Below, one piece after another: positions 11,897 through 20,840 of a stretch of DNA of 31,171 bases. The notes beneath the pieces are model-generated. The model was not told where the DNA came from. It searched no databases and worked only from the letters and a program-made list of their open reading frames with translations. Origin of the DNA: a virus; the IMG/VR virus record IMGVR_UViG_3300044941_000114, positions 1 to 31,171 of that record; one strand, 5' to 3'. Positions within the stretch are counted from its first letter, which is position 1. Each line of letters begins with the position of its first letter. A program made the translations under genes and the position numbers.

Positions 11897-13036
11897 TTAT
11901 TTTTCAATAACGCGGAAAATTAAATTGATCTCCAGCACGCCATCGGTATGCCAGATCAGATCCACCGCATCGTGATCCAGCCGCGCGCGCAGCAGCCGTG
12001 TAACGCACGCGTCAACAGGCAGGCTGGCGGTCGCGGGGGCAGCGAGATGTACGCGCGCCACGCCAGCCGATTGCGTGCTGATTCCCGCATATGCCAGGTT
12101 ATGGCCATCGATGCTGAGCACTCCCGGTGTGCGCGCGAAATACGGCAACGTGCCGCGTACCATGTCGATATGGATATCTCCTGCCGCCACCGGCGCGGCC
12201 AGCGCCATCCCAGAGAGCGCATCGTCCAACCAGACCGGCTGCTGGCGTCCGCGCAGGTAATCGACCAGACCCAGCGCGTGTTCGATGGCGGCCTCTTCCG
12301 CTACCAGAATCCGGCGGCGCAGGGTGTGCCCTGGGTTGTCCGACACGCGCGCTACCCACGGCACGGCGGCCTCGTTATCCAGCACCTCGACCGTGGCCGA
12401 AAATTCGAAGCCCTGATCGTCCCACGTGCCGCCAAACAGCCGCGCGGAAAAAACGGGCAACCCGTCCCACGTTTCCTGTGGCAGCCAGCCCCCATCCTCT
12501 ACCCGGCTGAACGGGCACGGCGCGAGCTCGATGTCCAGCACGGTATCCGTCACCCGCCCGGCCAGATGATCGAAACGCGCCGCCTGCCTGAGCGTGCCTG
12601 CAACCAGCGGATAGACGGCACTGCCGGCGCTTACCGGGCGTGCCAGAGGCTCAGTGATGGTCAACGTGTCCTGCCCGGAAACAGACGCATACACGACCTG
12701 ATGTCCGTTGACGGGATCGGCAATGAGGATGACGCTTCCGGCAGATGGCTGGATGACGCCGGAATTAAATGTTGTCAAACCAGGCTCCAGTGGTTGCATG
12801 GCGCGCTGGAAGCGGCCCTGCACACCAGTGACTGTCAGCGTTGCAGCGCCCTTCGCTGATGCACCTGCGCGCCGTTTGAGATGCGGCAGCGGAATCAGCG
12901 CCTGACGGCCCTGGTTGCGGGCCACCCAGTCTGCCAGCACCACCGCATCGCTCCCTTCGCCTCTGGTCAGGCGCATCGTGAGCGTGCGGCGCGGGCGCAG
13001 CCGCAGCGCGTGGCGTTGTTCGGGCACGCCGTTCAT
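11897..13036 (-). CDS. Tail tip component, large part (379 aa)
   Basis: Starts MNGVPEQRHALRLRPRRTLT at an ATG overlapping the stop of the 85-residue ORF before it (ATGA). In related tail proteins the segment EQR-ALRL-PRR directly follows a 'LEW-TDV' segment in one continuous chain; here LEWRTDV is at the end of the previous ORF. The rest (about 60-379) is beta-rich with a DNPGHTLRRRIL segment and ends INLIFRVIEK. It is probably a hub or distal tail protein. The pair may be a single gene split by a frameshift, or a coupled two-gene arrangement. Confidence 0.7.
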   Translation of the reverse strand: MNGVPEQRHALRLRPRRTLTMRLTRGEGSDAVVLADWVARNQGRQALIPLPHLKRRAGASAKGAATLTVTGVQGRFQRAMQPLEPGLTTFNSGVIQPSAGSVILIADPVNGHQVVYASVSGQDTLTITEPLARPVSAGSAVYPLVAGTLRQAARFDHLAGRVTDTVLDIELAPCPFSRVEDGGWLPQETWDGLPVFSARLFGGTWDDQGFEFSATVEVLDNEAAVPWVARVSDNPGHTLRRRILVAEEAAIEHALGLVDYLRGRQQPVWLDDALSGMALAAPVAAGDIHIDMVRGTLPYFARTPGVLSIDGHNLAYAGISTQSAGVARVHLAAPATASLPVDACVTRLLRARLDHDAVDLIWHTDGVLEINLIFRVIEK

Positions 13037-13290
13037 GCGTTGCGCCTCGGAACCATCACATCGGTGCGCCACTCCAGCCGTTCGCGCACTTCGGCGACCC
13101 AGTTGTGTGGCCAGATGAAAACATCGGGCGTTGCATGTTCGCGCCACAGCACCTCCACGGCCTGGTGCGCCATACGTACCTGTGCCGCTGCTGTTTCCAG
13201 CACCTCCACGGCCTGGTGCGCCATACGTACCTGTGCCGCTGCTGTTTCCAGCGCCTCCACGGCCTGCTGATCGAGCCTGGTATCTGCCAT
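13033..13290 (-). CDS. Tail tip component, N-terminal part with tandem repeat (85 aa)
   Basis: Starts MADTRLDQQAVEALETAAAQ. Residues about 10-50 are a repeated 17-residue helical unit (AHQAVEVLETAAAQVRM), present twice exactly and once in part. The C-terminal end WPHNWVAEVRERLEWRTDVM matches the N-terminal segment of the larger tail proteins whose remaining part is encoded by the next gene. The frames differ by one base and overlap ATGA, so this is either a coupled pair or a recently split gene. Confidence 0.65.
   Translation of the reverse strand: MADTRLDQQAVEALETAAAQVRMAHQAVEVLETAAAQVRMAHQAVEVLWREHATPDVFIWPHNWVAEVRERLEWRTDVMVPRRNA
13147..13266. repeat. 51-bp tandem repeat in a tail gene
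   Basis: Two identical 51-base copies (13147-13197 and 13198-13248) are followed by a third partial copy matching for about 18 bases with one mismatch. The period is 17 codons, so expansion or loss keeps the frame. Perfect identity suggests recent slippage or recombination. Confidence 0.95.
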
Positions 13291-14343
13291 TTAAGCGCTC
13301 TCCACACCGAATTCTGCGTTGTTCACAGCAGATTCCGTCCAGGCCACGTTACCGTTCGGGTTGCGCTCCCACAGCGTGAGATACGCCCCCGCCAGTTGCA
13401 GCAGCGGTTGCGCGGTCGCGTCCGGATAGTTTATCGACCCCACGCGCACCACATGCTTGAGGTTAGCCGCGCCCGCATCGGTTTTGCGGGCGATGCTCAC
13501 CGCCTGCACGCCCAAGATCGATGGTGTCGCCATTGCGGGCAGGTCGGCGTAGGCGTAGGTGTCGCGTTGCCCGGTCGCGGTGGACTGTACGTAATCGGTG
13601 AGGTCGGTATCTGCCTCATCCACGTTCTGCCAGTTCGCACCTGCCGGCGTTGGCGTGAACCCCGTGTTCGCACCTGGCCCGGTTGGGCGCAGTGTGTCCA
13701 CCCGCGCATCGCCGATCCAGGTGTTGTTCATTGTGCCTGCCGCATTGGCGATATAGAAATCGTCGAAATCTGCGGCGAGACGGTTGCGCTCGATAAACGG
13801 CGCGCCTATCCCATAGCTCTTGAAATCGCCGCCCAGCAAGCGCGTGTTCACGCCTGCCAGCGACAGCCAGCCGACGCCATTGACGCGCACCTCGATAATG
13901 CCGGCGCTGGTTGAATTCAGCAGCCGCCATTCGACGTGATTCCACACCACGGCCGCAATCGCTTTCTGTGTGGCGCCGATGCTGATGCTATTGCGCAGCA
14001 CGTCCAGCGTGCCGTCACTGCGCACCACCAGCTCGATGATCACGTTCGTCGTCGTGTCGCGCACCCAGAACACAGGCACATTGTCGGCCCCGATCACCGG
14101 AGCGCGAAACGCCGCGCCCATGAAAACCTGCGTTTGCGCAGCATCGAGCGTTTTTCCGTAGCCGCCATCGGCGGCATTGTTTACGGCGGGCAGCCGGATC
14201 GCATCCGACCCTGCGCGCCGGCCAGCGATTTTCTGCGCGCCCGGATTGACCTGTGTGGCCTTGCCGAAGCCAAGCGCAGGCTGCATGTTCTCGTTCAGCG
14301 TCTGCGGATTCCACTCGAAACCGTCAATAAAAAGCAGGCTCAT
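13291..14343 (-). CDS. Structural tail protein, lectin/LamG-like (350 aa)
   Basis: Starts MSLLFIDGFEW and contains the alternating beta pattern of concanavalin-like jelly rolls: VIIELVVRSDGTLDVLRNSI, IIEVRVNGVGWLSLAGVNTR and DFDDFYIANAAGTMNNTWIG. Such proteins occur between the tape measure and hub genes in this tail type and may decorate the tail tip or bind a surface sugar. It starts 9 bases after the tape measure stop and abuts the next gene. Structural role inferred from position and fold pattern. Confidence 0.7.
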   Translation of the reverse strand: MSLLFIDGFEWNPQTLNENMQPALGFGKATQVNPGAQKIAGRRAGSDAIRLPAVNNAADGGYGKTLDAAQTQVFMGAAFRAPVIGADNVPVFWVRDTTTNVIIELVVRSDGTLDVLRNSISIGATQKAIAAVVWNHVEWRLLNSTSAGIIEVRVNGVGWLSLAGVNTRLLGGDFKSYGIGAPFIERNRLAADFDDFYIANAAGTMNNTWIGDARVDTLRPTGPGANTGFTPTPAGANWQNVDEADTDLTDYVQSTATGQRDTYAYADLPAMATPSILGVQAVSIARKTDAGAANLKHVVRVGSINYPDATAQPLLQLAGAYLTLWERNPNGNVAWTESAVNNAEFGVESA

Positions 14344-14352
14344 GACCCATCC

Positions 14353-17091
14353 TCACAGATTGAGCGCCGCGCGGAAGGTTCCGGCGTTGCGGCGCACGAT
14401 GTTTTCGATGACCTTTTCCCCGGCCGGCGTGGCGAGATGTTCATGCGTGACTGCCGGATCGACGGCGTTGACGATGGTCACGCCCATCGTGCGCAGCCCC
14501 GTGTTTCCGGCGGCAGGCGCCGGCAGGTTCACCAGCCCACCATCGGCATACGACAGGCGCGGCATCGCCGGCACGAACCCGCCGGTGGCAAAGCGGTGCA
14601 GGTTGGCGAGCGCCGTCACGCCAAGCCGCCGCACGGCCTCTTGAGGAAACACGTACTCGCCACGGTGTACCACGCCCGCTGGCTCGTACTTGCCGCCCGC
14701 GCCGGTGTAGCCGCCTGAGGCGAAGCCGAATAGCTTGAAGAAACCGGAAAACAGCGAACCCAGCCCGCCGCTACCAGACCCGCCAAACAGGCCTGAGAGC
14801 GCATTGCCAAGCCAGGAGAACAGGCTGGAAAAGCCGTTTTTCAGGTTATCGAATAATGTCGATATCTGACCGAAGAGGCCACCGAACAGCCCGCCTTCAG
14901 CATTCAGCCCGGCGGCATCGATCTTGAGCGGATCGCGGCTGATGGTGTAGACCGGATTGGCCGCGGTGCCGTCCGGCTTGCCGCTTCCGCCACCAATCAG
15001 GCCGGAAATGAACCCGCCCAGCCCGCCGGTTGCGCCGGCCTGCCCGGTGGGCAGGATCGCGCCCAGAATCTGCTGCGAGAGGTTTTTCGCCACTACCGCC
15101 TGCACTTCGGACACGATCGAGCGCAGGAAGGCGCGCAGCGCGTCGGCTGCCGTGGCCGCGCCGCTTCCGATGTCCGCAAACAGCTTTTCGAATGCTGTCG
15201 ATACCGCGCTGTTGATGCGCGTGGCCACCGAATCGACCACCACGTTCAGCTCTGCCAGCCCGGTTTTGTACTGCGCAATCTGCGCCAGCGCTTCCGCCCC
15301 GAACAACTGCGGGTTCAGCCGCGCCAGCTCTTCCAGCTTCGCTACCAGTGCCGTGGTCGTGGCGAGCGTCTCGCGCCGGGCGGCGTTGATCTGTGCCTCG
15401 GCGGCGGCCTGCGGCAGCCCGAGGTCGATCTGGTTTTTCAGCGCCTGCTCTTTCTCGCGCAGCGCAGCCAGTTGCGCATCGATCTGTTTTTCCAGCGCGG
15501 CAAACTGCGCCCTGATCTTGTCTGCCTGCGCTTGTGCCAGCCCGGCGGCGGCCTCGCGCTTGAAGTCGTCCAGCTTCGCCTGCGCCAGTGCAATGTCGGT
15601 ATTGAGCTTCGCCACCTCGCCAGTGGCTTTCAGCACCGCCGCCTGGTCGCCTTTCTTCGCGGCATCCGCCGCAGCCTGCGCGGCGGCGTTGCGCTGGCGT
15701 TCCAGCGCCGCGATTTCGGCGGCGGCCAGCGTCTCCTGCAACTGCACGAGCCGCGCGTAATAGGCCTCTGCATCGATGCGCTTCGCCTCGAACGCCTCCC
15801 TGTTCAGCGCGATGTCGCGGCGAATGCCGTCTTCAGCCAGCCGGTCGGCCTGCGCGGCCAGGGTTTCTTCAAGTTCCAGGCGGGCTCTGGCTTCTGCTTC
15901 TGCTTTTCGCCGCGCTTCTTCCTCTTTTCGTCTGGCTTCTGCTTCTGCTTTTCGCCGCGCTTCTTCTGCTTTTCGTCTGGCTTCTGCTTCTGCTTTTCGC
16001 CGCGCTTCTTCGGCTTTTCGTTTGGCCTCTTTGGATTGCTCTGATTCCTCTGTTTCTCCAGGTAGCGGGGTTTTCCTGTTCTGGCCCGGCTGCGGTTTGG
16101 GCGGATTGAGAATGCGCTTTTCGAACGCCTCAAGGTCTGCACGTGCCCGTTTGTTGTCTTCGACCAGCGCCTGCCCAATGGCGCGCACGGCAGCAAAATC
16201 GCCGCGCGCGATGGCTGCAGCCTGTTTGGCGCGCGCACTCAGTTCGCGTCCGATGCCCTGGAACACGAAGACCACGTTGCGCCCAAGAATGAGGATGGTT
16301 TCCAGCGCAATGCGGATGGCCTCTCCGAATGGCGAAACCTTCTTTTCGGCACCTGCCGCGCTGGTGCCGGTTTCAACCAGGCTTTTGCTGAATTGTTCCA
16401 GAATGGGCAAAACAGGCGTCAGCGCCTGCACCATCAACCCGCTGATGCCTTTGTTGAGACGGGTGAGGTTGTCGTTGAATTCCTGTGCGGCGTCGGTGGC
16501 TGTGGTGTCGAATGTCACCCCCAGCCGGCGCGCTTCCTCTTCAAGTTTCCGGATGCCTTCTTCGCCCGAATTCAGCAGCGGAATGAGTTCTGCGCCAGAC
16601 TTGCCGAAAATCTGCATGGCAAGTGCTGTTTTCTGCGCGCCATCAGGCAGCTCTGCAAACCGTCCGGCCAGCGCACGCAATGCGTCGGTCGGGTCGGCAA
16701 ACTGTTTCGGGTCGATACGCAGCCTGGTAAAAGCCTCTGCGGCCTCACCGCTGCCTTTTTTTGCCTCTTCCAGATTGCGGGCCAGCCGGATCAAGCCGGT
16801 TTGCAGTTGGCCGGTAGATACGTCCGCCAGTTGCGCCGCGTATTCCAGTGCAGACAGGGCCTCGCTGGTCGTGCCGACTTTTTGCGCGGCCTTGCCAACG
16901 CGATCCATTTCGGCGGTGATGTTTTTAATACCGGCGATGATCGCGCCAGTGGATACCCCGGCAAACGCCAGTCCGATCACGCGGCTCAGGCCCGCAGCGC
17001 GGGTATTGAGGTCAGCCAACTGGCGGCGGACGGAATCGAAGGCCGCGCGCGTGCGGTCTTCGCCGCTGATGATGACTTTTGTTTCAGCCAT
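14353..17091 (-). CDS. Tail tape measure protein
   Basis: A 912-residue protein that sets tail length and is fed through the tube during DNA ejection. Evidence: position right after the tail chaperone pair; an N-terminal helical region ([20 protein letters not shown] typical of tape measure head parts); long Ala/Lys/Glu/Arg coiled coil (about 350-610); a Gly/Leu-rich hydrophobic region (about 725-830); and the C-terminal segment [20 protein letters not shown] followed by [15 protein letters not shown], the classic end of lambda gpH-type proteins. The start [18 protein letters not shown] at 17091 overlaps the stop of the T-like frame. A 15-residue repeat is embedded near residue 360-400. Confidence 0.95.
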   Translation of the reverse strand: MAETKVIISGEDRTRAAFDSVRRQLADLNTRAAGLSRVIGLAFAGVSTGAIIAGIKNITAEMDRVGKAAQKVGTTSEALSALEYAAQLADVSTGQLQTGLIRLARNLEEAKKGSGEAAEAFTRLRIDPKQFADPTDALRALAGRFAELPDGAQKTALAMQIFGKSGAELIPLLNSGEEGIRKLEEEARRLGVTFDTTATDAAQEFNDNLTRLNKGISGLMVQALTPVLPILEQFSKSLVETGTSAAGAEKKVSPFGEAIRIALETILILGRNVVFVFQGIGRELSARAKQAAAIARGDFAAVRAIGQALVEDNKRARADLEAFEKRILNPPKPQPGQNRKTPLPGETEESEQSKEAKRKAEEARRKAEAEARRKAEEARRKAEAEARRKEEEARRKAEAEARARLELEETLAAQADRLAEDGIRRDIALNREAFEAKRIDAEAYYARLVQLQETLAAAEIAALERQRNAAAQAAADAAKKGDQAAVLKATGEVAKLNTDIALAQAKLDDFKREAAAGLAQAQADKIRAQFAALEKQIDAQLAALREKEQALKNQIDLGLPQAAAEAQINAARRETLATTTALVAKLEELARLNPQLFGAEALAQIAQYKTGLAELNVVVDSVATRINSAVSTAFEKLFADIGSGAATAADALRAFLRSIVSEVQAVVAKNLSQQILGAILPTGQAGATGGLGGFISGLIGGGSGKPDGTAANPVYTISRDPLKIDAAGLNAEGGLFGGLFGQISTLFDNLKNGFSSLFSWLGNALSGLFGGSGSGGLGSLFSGFFKLFGFASGGYTGAGGKYEPAGVVHRGEYVFPQEAVRRLGVTALANLHRFATGGFVPAMPRLSYADGGLVNLPAPAAGNTGLRTMGVTIVNAVDPAVTHEHLATPAGEKVIENIVRRNAGTFRAALNL
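15887..16021. repeat. 45-bp tandem repeat inside the tape measure gene
   Basis: Three near-identical 45-base units begin at 15887, 15932 and 15977. They encode a 15-residue Arg-Lys-Ala-Glu coiled-coil unit ([15 protein letters not shown]). In-frame changes in copy number would alter tail length by a fixed step. Confidence 0.85.
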
Positions 17092-17350
17092 CCGTCCACT
17101 CCTCGATGATCTTTTTCCAGCCGCGTTCATCTGCCTGCGCAGCGCGCGCGGCCATGGCGGCAAGCACCAGCGCGGCGCGTTCTTCGCGTTCGATGGCGGC
17201 ACCGAACCCGCGAAGCTGGGCGAGCGTCATGTCCATCACGTCTCCGAACCGGTGTCCGTGGGAGATGAGCCGCTGGATGAGATCGAACCAGCCACCCTGT
17301 CGCTCATTGCCTGTGTGGCCTGGGCGAGAGCGGGCATCACCCGCCGGGCG
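17084..17350 (-). CDS. Tail assembly chaperone, T-like frameshift extension
   Basis: This frame continues from the G-like protein after a -1 shift at 17350-17356 and stays open for 88 residues to the stop at 17084. It contains [20 protein letters not shown] followed by [13 protein letters not shown] and a basic helical end [10 protein letters not shown]. The translation reads like a protein, whereas the unshifted G frame ends in a Ser/Gly/Thr-rich tail. An internal ATG at 17236 could also give a separate 50-residue protein. The fusion would be about 190 residues. By analogy with lambda gpGT it should bring the tape measure and tail tube proteins together during tail assembly. Confidence 0.75.
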   Translation of the reverse strand, partial: RPAGDARSRPGHTGNERQGGWFDLIQRLISHGHRFGDVMDMTLAQLRGFGAAIEREERAALVLAAMAARAAQADERGWKKIIEEWTDG

Positions 17351-17655
17351 AAAAAATCTGCATTGACCTCCGCTACCACCCCCGCAGCGCGGGCAAGATC
17401 GTCAAGCGCCCAGTCGTCCAGTTCTGCGCGGTCAATCCGCAGGCCGATTGCTGTGGCTGTCACGATGTCGGTGGCGTGATCCGTCAGCATCTCGACGATG
17501 TTTGCGCCCGAGGCCAGTGCATCCGCAATCGGGCGGATGGCCGCCATGAATGCGCCCAGCTCGCGCACGCGGATCGGGGTGACCTCGAACGTTCGGCCTG
17601 TGCTGAGCGTAATGTTTTGTACAGCAGGTGAAAGCGCGGAAAGATCGTTATCCAT
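17236..17655 (-). CDS. Tail assembly chaperone, G-like
   Basis: A 139-residue protein starting MDNDLSALSPAVQNITLSTG. The segment FEVTPIRVRELGAFMAAIRP is typical of tail assembly chaperones encoded just before the tape measure. It lies in the lambda gpG position and is made in excess over its frameshifted form. The codons GAT TTT TTC at residues 100-102 form a T TTT TTC heptamer in the correct phase for a -1 slip. The unshifted end ([16 protein letters not shown]) is low complexity. Confidence 0.85.
   Translation of the reverse strand: MDNDLSALSPAVQNITLSTGRTFEVTPIRVRELGAFMAAIRPIADALASGANIVEMLTDHATDIVTATAIGLRIDRAELDDWALDDLARAAGVVAEVNADFFARRVMPALAQATQAMSDRVAGSISSSGSSPTDTGSET
17350..17356 (-). 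promoter_or_regulatory. -1 ribosomal frameshift heptamer TTTTTTC
   Basis: On the minus strand T TTT TTC follows the X XXY YYZ rule in the G reading frame. A slip here opens a frame of 88 further codons with a conserved-looking T domain. Confidence 0.75.
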
Positions 17656-17666
17656 GAGTATTATTT

Positions 17667-18083
17667 TCAGCCCTGGTTGATTGATGAAACAGCACTCGTT
17701 GCCAGAATCTCTGCCGCGCGGCCAGCGGCAATACAGCCTTTGGCTGTCAGGTACGCCAGACCGGATTCAACCTCCGGCGAATCGAGGTCGATTTCCGTGC
17801 TGGTCTTAAGTTTCAGCAGCAACATGGCCGCGGTCACATCGCCAGCGCCGCTGTAGGCAAATTGCAAAATCGCGGCCATCTCCGCCGTGGTAAACCTGGC
17901 GCGGAATTCTGCACATGTAACCAGGCGCGGCAAGGGCGCTGGTGTGCTATCCACATCCGGCGCGTTGCCCTTGGCCAGCCAGGCGGCGTACTCGCGAAAT
18001 TCATCCAGCCGGTCGTCCGCCGAAAACCGGAATCCGTCCGCATGCCGCGTGATGGTGCCGTCTGAGTGAATCGTGTAGCTCAT
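17667..18083 (-). CDS. Hypothetical tail-fibre-associated protein (138 aa)
   Basis: Starts MSYTIHSDGTITRHADGFRF with a YAAWLAKGNAPD segment, a pattern seen in small proteins encoded after phage tail fibre genes. The C-terminal half (about 70-138) is helical. It overlaps the end of the receptor-binding-type gene by 4 bases. It may be a fibre chaperone or an accessory subunit; no motif decides this. Confidence 0.6.
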   Translation of the reverse strand: MSYTIHSDGTITRHADGFRFSADDRLDEFREYAAWLAKGNAPDVDSTPAPLPRLVTCAEFRARFTTAEMAAILQFAYSGAGDVTAAMLLLKLKTSTEIDLDSPEVESGLAYLTAKGCIAAGRAAEILATSAVSSINQG

Positions 18084-18979
18084 ACGAACGTCTCCGTGTA
18101 CAGCGTGCCAAAGTCTATGCCGACTGCTGACGCCGTTGCGCCGTTGTTACGCCAGAGTTGCCATGCGAGCATTTGCGTTGCATCAGGCAGGTCTGTGCTG
18201 ATTTCACCCCGTGCGCTTGCCGGGAAAAACGATACCGCGCCGCTGTTGTCCACGCGAATCATCTGGTAATAAACCTTGTTGTGGTTCGGTGGGCAATACA
18301 GCAGCAACTGATACCAGTCTATGTTTACTGTATTGGCAGGCATGCCGGTATCAATCTTGGTCGCCGTGCCGCTGCCGTCGTTGTGCATGATGGACAGGGT
18401 CGTTTCACCGGCATCGGCGCCAACGCCGATGATGCCGGTGAGCGTCGATGGATTGACGTTGCCGATTACTGCCGTGCCTGAATACAATCCTGCAAACAGT
18501 CTGCTGCCTGAAACGTATGCGGCATCTGAAATGCCAAAGCAGGTAGAAATAAAAAACCCACCAAGATTTGCAGCATTGCCGCGGAAAAATTGCGCGACGT
18601 TTACCCGCGCACCCGCGCTTGATCCAGCCGTCGCGGCAGATACGTAACCAATACGCCGGGCCGCATTGAATACGTTGCCGGTAGAAACGTTGCGCGCCGT
18701 GGACGTGCCAACCGCGGATGTAATGGTTGGTGAAACAATACCAATTGTTTGTATGGTTGTGCTGTTGCCAGCAGCCGTAATCATCCCCAGTTTGCGAAAG
18801 CCGATGTGCGGCTGCATAACGAGCGTTTCGCCAAGGCTGTTCTTGACGAATGGCATTCCCATGCCAGAAAAGTCTGCCGTGCCAAACAACAGGCTGCCAG
18901 CGGATGGCGAGGCGAGACCAGGCAGGTCTTGCGCCTTGGCCGTTGGCAAAAGCAGGCTATTTTGCCACTGGATGGGCAT
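18080..18979 (-). CDS. Putative tail fibre / receptor-binding protein (299 aa)
   Basis: Starts MPIQWQNSLLLPTAKAQDLP. It is rich in Gly, Ala, Ser and Thr with many short beta stretches (for example STTIQTIGIVSPTITSAVGT) and only a few charged residues, as in phage receptor-binding proteins. It follows a fibre shaft protein and precedes a small accessory protein. No catalytic signature is visible. The identity as the adhesin is inferred from composition and context. Confidence 0.6.
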   Translation of the reverse strand: MPIQWQNSLLLPTAKAQDLPGLASPSAGSLLFGTADFSGMGMPFVKNSLGETLVMQPHIGFRKLGMITAAGNSTTIQTIGIVSPTITSAVGTSTARNVSTGNVFNAARRIGYVSAATAGSSAGARVNVAQFFRGNAANLGGFFISTCFGISDAAYVSGSRLFAGLYSGTAVIGNVNPSTLTGIIGVGADAGETTLSIMHNDGSGTATKIDTGMPANTVNIDWYQLLLYCPPNHNKVYYQMIRVDNSGAVSFFPASARGEISTDLPDATQMLAWQLWRNNGATASAVGIDFGTLYTETFV

Positions 18980-18982
18980 GAA

Positions 18983-19774
18983 TCAAGCCATTACCACTAC
19001 GCGGTAAGCGTTGCTTGCCGGCGCATTGTCGAACACAACTGTCACCGCATTGACGCTGGTGCGGCGCACCTCGGCCAGCACGGTGTCGAAGTTGCCGCTG
19101 TTACGGTATATCTCGACGGTCACATCTCGGGTGTTGAGGTTGTGCGTGACGGTGTAGCTGGTGGCACTGCCATCGCCGATATTCTGCGTGAACTGGCGCT
19201 TGGCATATACAGAAGATGCCAGCTTGAGCGGCGTGACGATGCGCTGATCATCAGTGCCTGCATCGGTCTCGGCCTGGGTGGCGATTTCCGCGATACCTGC
19301 AGAGGTTTCGGTCGCTTGCCCGGCGCTGGAACCGAATACCGTCCAGTTCACCGCGTCAGAACCGAGAGTGAAATTGACGCTGGTCTGTCGGTAGGTGACA
19401 CCCGCAGATGTTCCTTCTTCAACGGTGCTGGTAGCTTGTTCCAGCTCGTCGGCCGTGTTGGCATCCAGCGCGCGTGTCATGGCCACAGCCGCGCCGTTCC
19501 AGATGTAAATGCCGTTTTCCAAAGAGGTGGTCTGTGCCCGCACCAGCACACGGTCGCCCGATGTCATGGTGATGCCGTCGATAGTGGCACCTGGGCTGGA
19601 TAAATTGACGTTTCCCTGCGTGGCAACGCGGCAGGAGTCTTTCCAGTTGATCCCCTCGATGGCCGCGTCGACATAGGCACGTGTGGCGGCGTCCTGCGCA
19701 TTGGTTGGGTTGGGCAGGTTGATGATCTTGCGGGCGTTGCCGAAGTCGAGCGTGGTCTGAATGTCGATTGCCAT
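18983..19774 (-). CDS. Tail fibre protein (263 aa)
   Basis: N-terminal segment IQTTLDFGNARKIINLPNPT followed by DAATRAYVDAAIEGINWKDS is the common start of phage tail fibres and 'stabilisation/adhesion' proteins. The middle carries SGDRVLVRAQTTSLENGIYI, a repeated fibre element. The C-terminal end (YTVTHNLNTRDVTVEIYRNS) resembles the tip domain with an HNLN motif. It probably forms the trimeric fibre shaft. Confidence 0.85.
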   Translation of the reverse strand: MAIDIQTTLDFGNARKIINLPNPTNAQDAATRAYVDAAIEGINWKDSCRVATQGNVNLSSPGATIDGITMTSGDRVLVRAQTTSLENGIYIWNGAAVAMTRALDANTADELEQATSTVEEGTSAGVTYRQTSVNFTLGSDAVNWTVFGSSAGQATETSAGIAEIATQAETDAGTDDQRIVTPLKLASSVYAKRQFTQNIGDGSATSYTVTHNLNTRDVTVEIYRNSGNFDTVLAEVRRTSVNAVTVVFDNAPASNAYRVVVMA

Positions 19775-19786
19775 GTTTGAAATCTC

Positions 19787-20122
19787 CTATGTGCAGATGG
19801 CGTAACCAGAGAATGGGTCGTCGAAATACACCAGCGCCTGGTTATCGCTGGCGTGTATCACCTCGGCCAGCGCCTCCCGCCCACCGGTGCTGAATAACTG
19901 GATTGCAGGACGCAGCCCGAGATTGTGGTTGATCGTCCAAGTCGAGGCTGGCGTGGCCTGATCGTGCCTGTAATATGCCTCGCTGCCGCTACCGCCGCCT
20001 GTTCCTGCAGGGCCGCGCGGCCCAGGCGCGCCGACCAGCGAGACGAGCCCGCTCTGGCCATCGGTTTTTTCCAGCACGCTGACCATGCCATGCACAGTCA
20101 AATGAGTATTGATCTGGCTCAC
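19787..20122 (-). CDS. Tail fibre-type protein with collagen-like stretch (111 aa)
   Basis: Start is GTG at 20122, overlapping the preceding stop (GTGA); no closer ATG gives the full domain. A short Gly-X-Y run (GAPGPRGPAG) is followed by a C-terminal domain containing WTINHNLGLRPAIQLFSTGG, which matches the terminal HNLG-type domain of small phage fibre proteins. The collagen-like piece is typical of trimeric fibre proteins. Confidence 0.75.
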   Translation of the reverse strand: MSQINTHLTVHGMVSVLEKTDGQSGLVSLVGAPGPRGPAGTGGGSGSEAYYRHDQATPASTWTINHNLGLRPAIQLFSTGGREALAEVIHASDNQALVYFDDPFSGYAICT

Positions 20123-20445
20123 AGAGTCACGTCTTTCAATACCCGCACCAACACCGTCTGGGTGCTGCGGCGCGTGCCGCCCGGAAATGTGAACTCGATG
20201 TCGAGAGACAGACCCTTGACCGGCCAGCTTTCCGTGTCGGCGTATGGTTTGGAAAGGCGGTATTTGCCTTGCGGCGCGTCGGTGATGGCGGTATCGAGCA
20301 CGGCTACCAGTGCATCCCCATCGCGCAGGTGGGCACGGATGGATGCGCCGGTGAGGTCTACAGGCGGCCCGCCCGTTTCCTCCAGCAACTGCCCGGCCAG
20401 GTCGAAGCTGTCGCCGCGCTTGTGTTCGAAAACAGCGCAGTTCAT
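20119..20445 (-). CDS. Hypothetical tail-operon protein, beta-rich (108 aa)
   Basis: Starts MNCAVFEHKRGDSFDLAGQL at an ATG overlapping the DUF1353 gene's stop. The protein has the pattern of a small immunoglobulin-like or baseplate accessory domain (GDSFDLAGQL, VDLTGASIRAHLRDGD, LDIEFTFPGGT), as seen in phage proteins that precede fibre genes. No catalytic residues. Role inferred only from position. Confidence 0.65.
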   Translation of the reverse strand: MNCAVFEHKRGDSFDLAGQLLEETGGPPVDLTGASIRAHLRDGDALVAVLDTAITDAPQGKYRLSKPYADTESWPVKGLSLDIEFTFPGGTRRSTQTVLVRVLKDVTL

Positions 20446-20840
20446 TCGATGCTCCATGCGCTGCCACGGCGCGGTTCGCCAAACCATTTCACGGCGCGGG
20501 TCATGAGCGCGCGCCGCCAGGCGGGCACGCCCTCTGCGCGCATGGCCTCGTTGAAAATATCGGCTGCACGCGCCCAGGTGATCTTTCCAGCCGGATACCA
20601 CTCGCGGCAAAGGTAATCGTGGATCACCGCGCTGGCGTGGGCAGTGTCGCCCGTCAGCCAGTAGGCCAACGGCAGGCGCGGCACGCTGGCGAAATCGGTC
20701 TCGAAGCCTTCCGGCACGGTGATGATACGCACGCTTGCGGATTCAAAGGCAAGCGGCGCAGTCAGCCGCCAGCGGGCGCGGCCGGTGCTTCCGGCCTCTG
20801 CGATCTTGTGGACTTCAAGTTCGGTCAGGAACATCGTCAC
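20442..20840 (-). CDS. DUF1353 family protein
   Basis: A 132-residue protein with the DUF1353 core: GFETDFASVPRLPLAYWLTG and ASAVIHDYLCREW. The family is common in siphovirus genomes near lysis and tail genes; its function is unknown. The ATG at 20840 overlaps the endolysin stop; a second ATG at 20834 would remove two residues. Confidence 0.9.
   Translation of the reverse strand: MTMFLTELEVHKIAEAGSTGRARWRLTAPLAFESASVRIITVPEGFETDFASVPRLPLAYWLTGDTAHASAVIHDYLCREWYPAGKITWARAADIFNEAMRAEGVPAWRRALMTRAVKWFGEPRRGSAWSIE

Noticed and set aside
13147-13266. CRISPR-like or other non-coding repeat array
   Set aside because: The units are directly adjacent without spacers, lie in a reading frame and have a period divisible by three.
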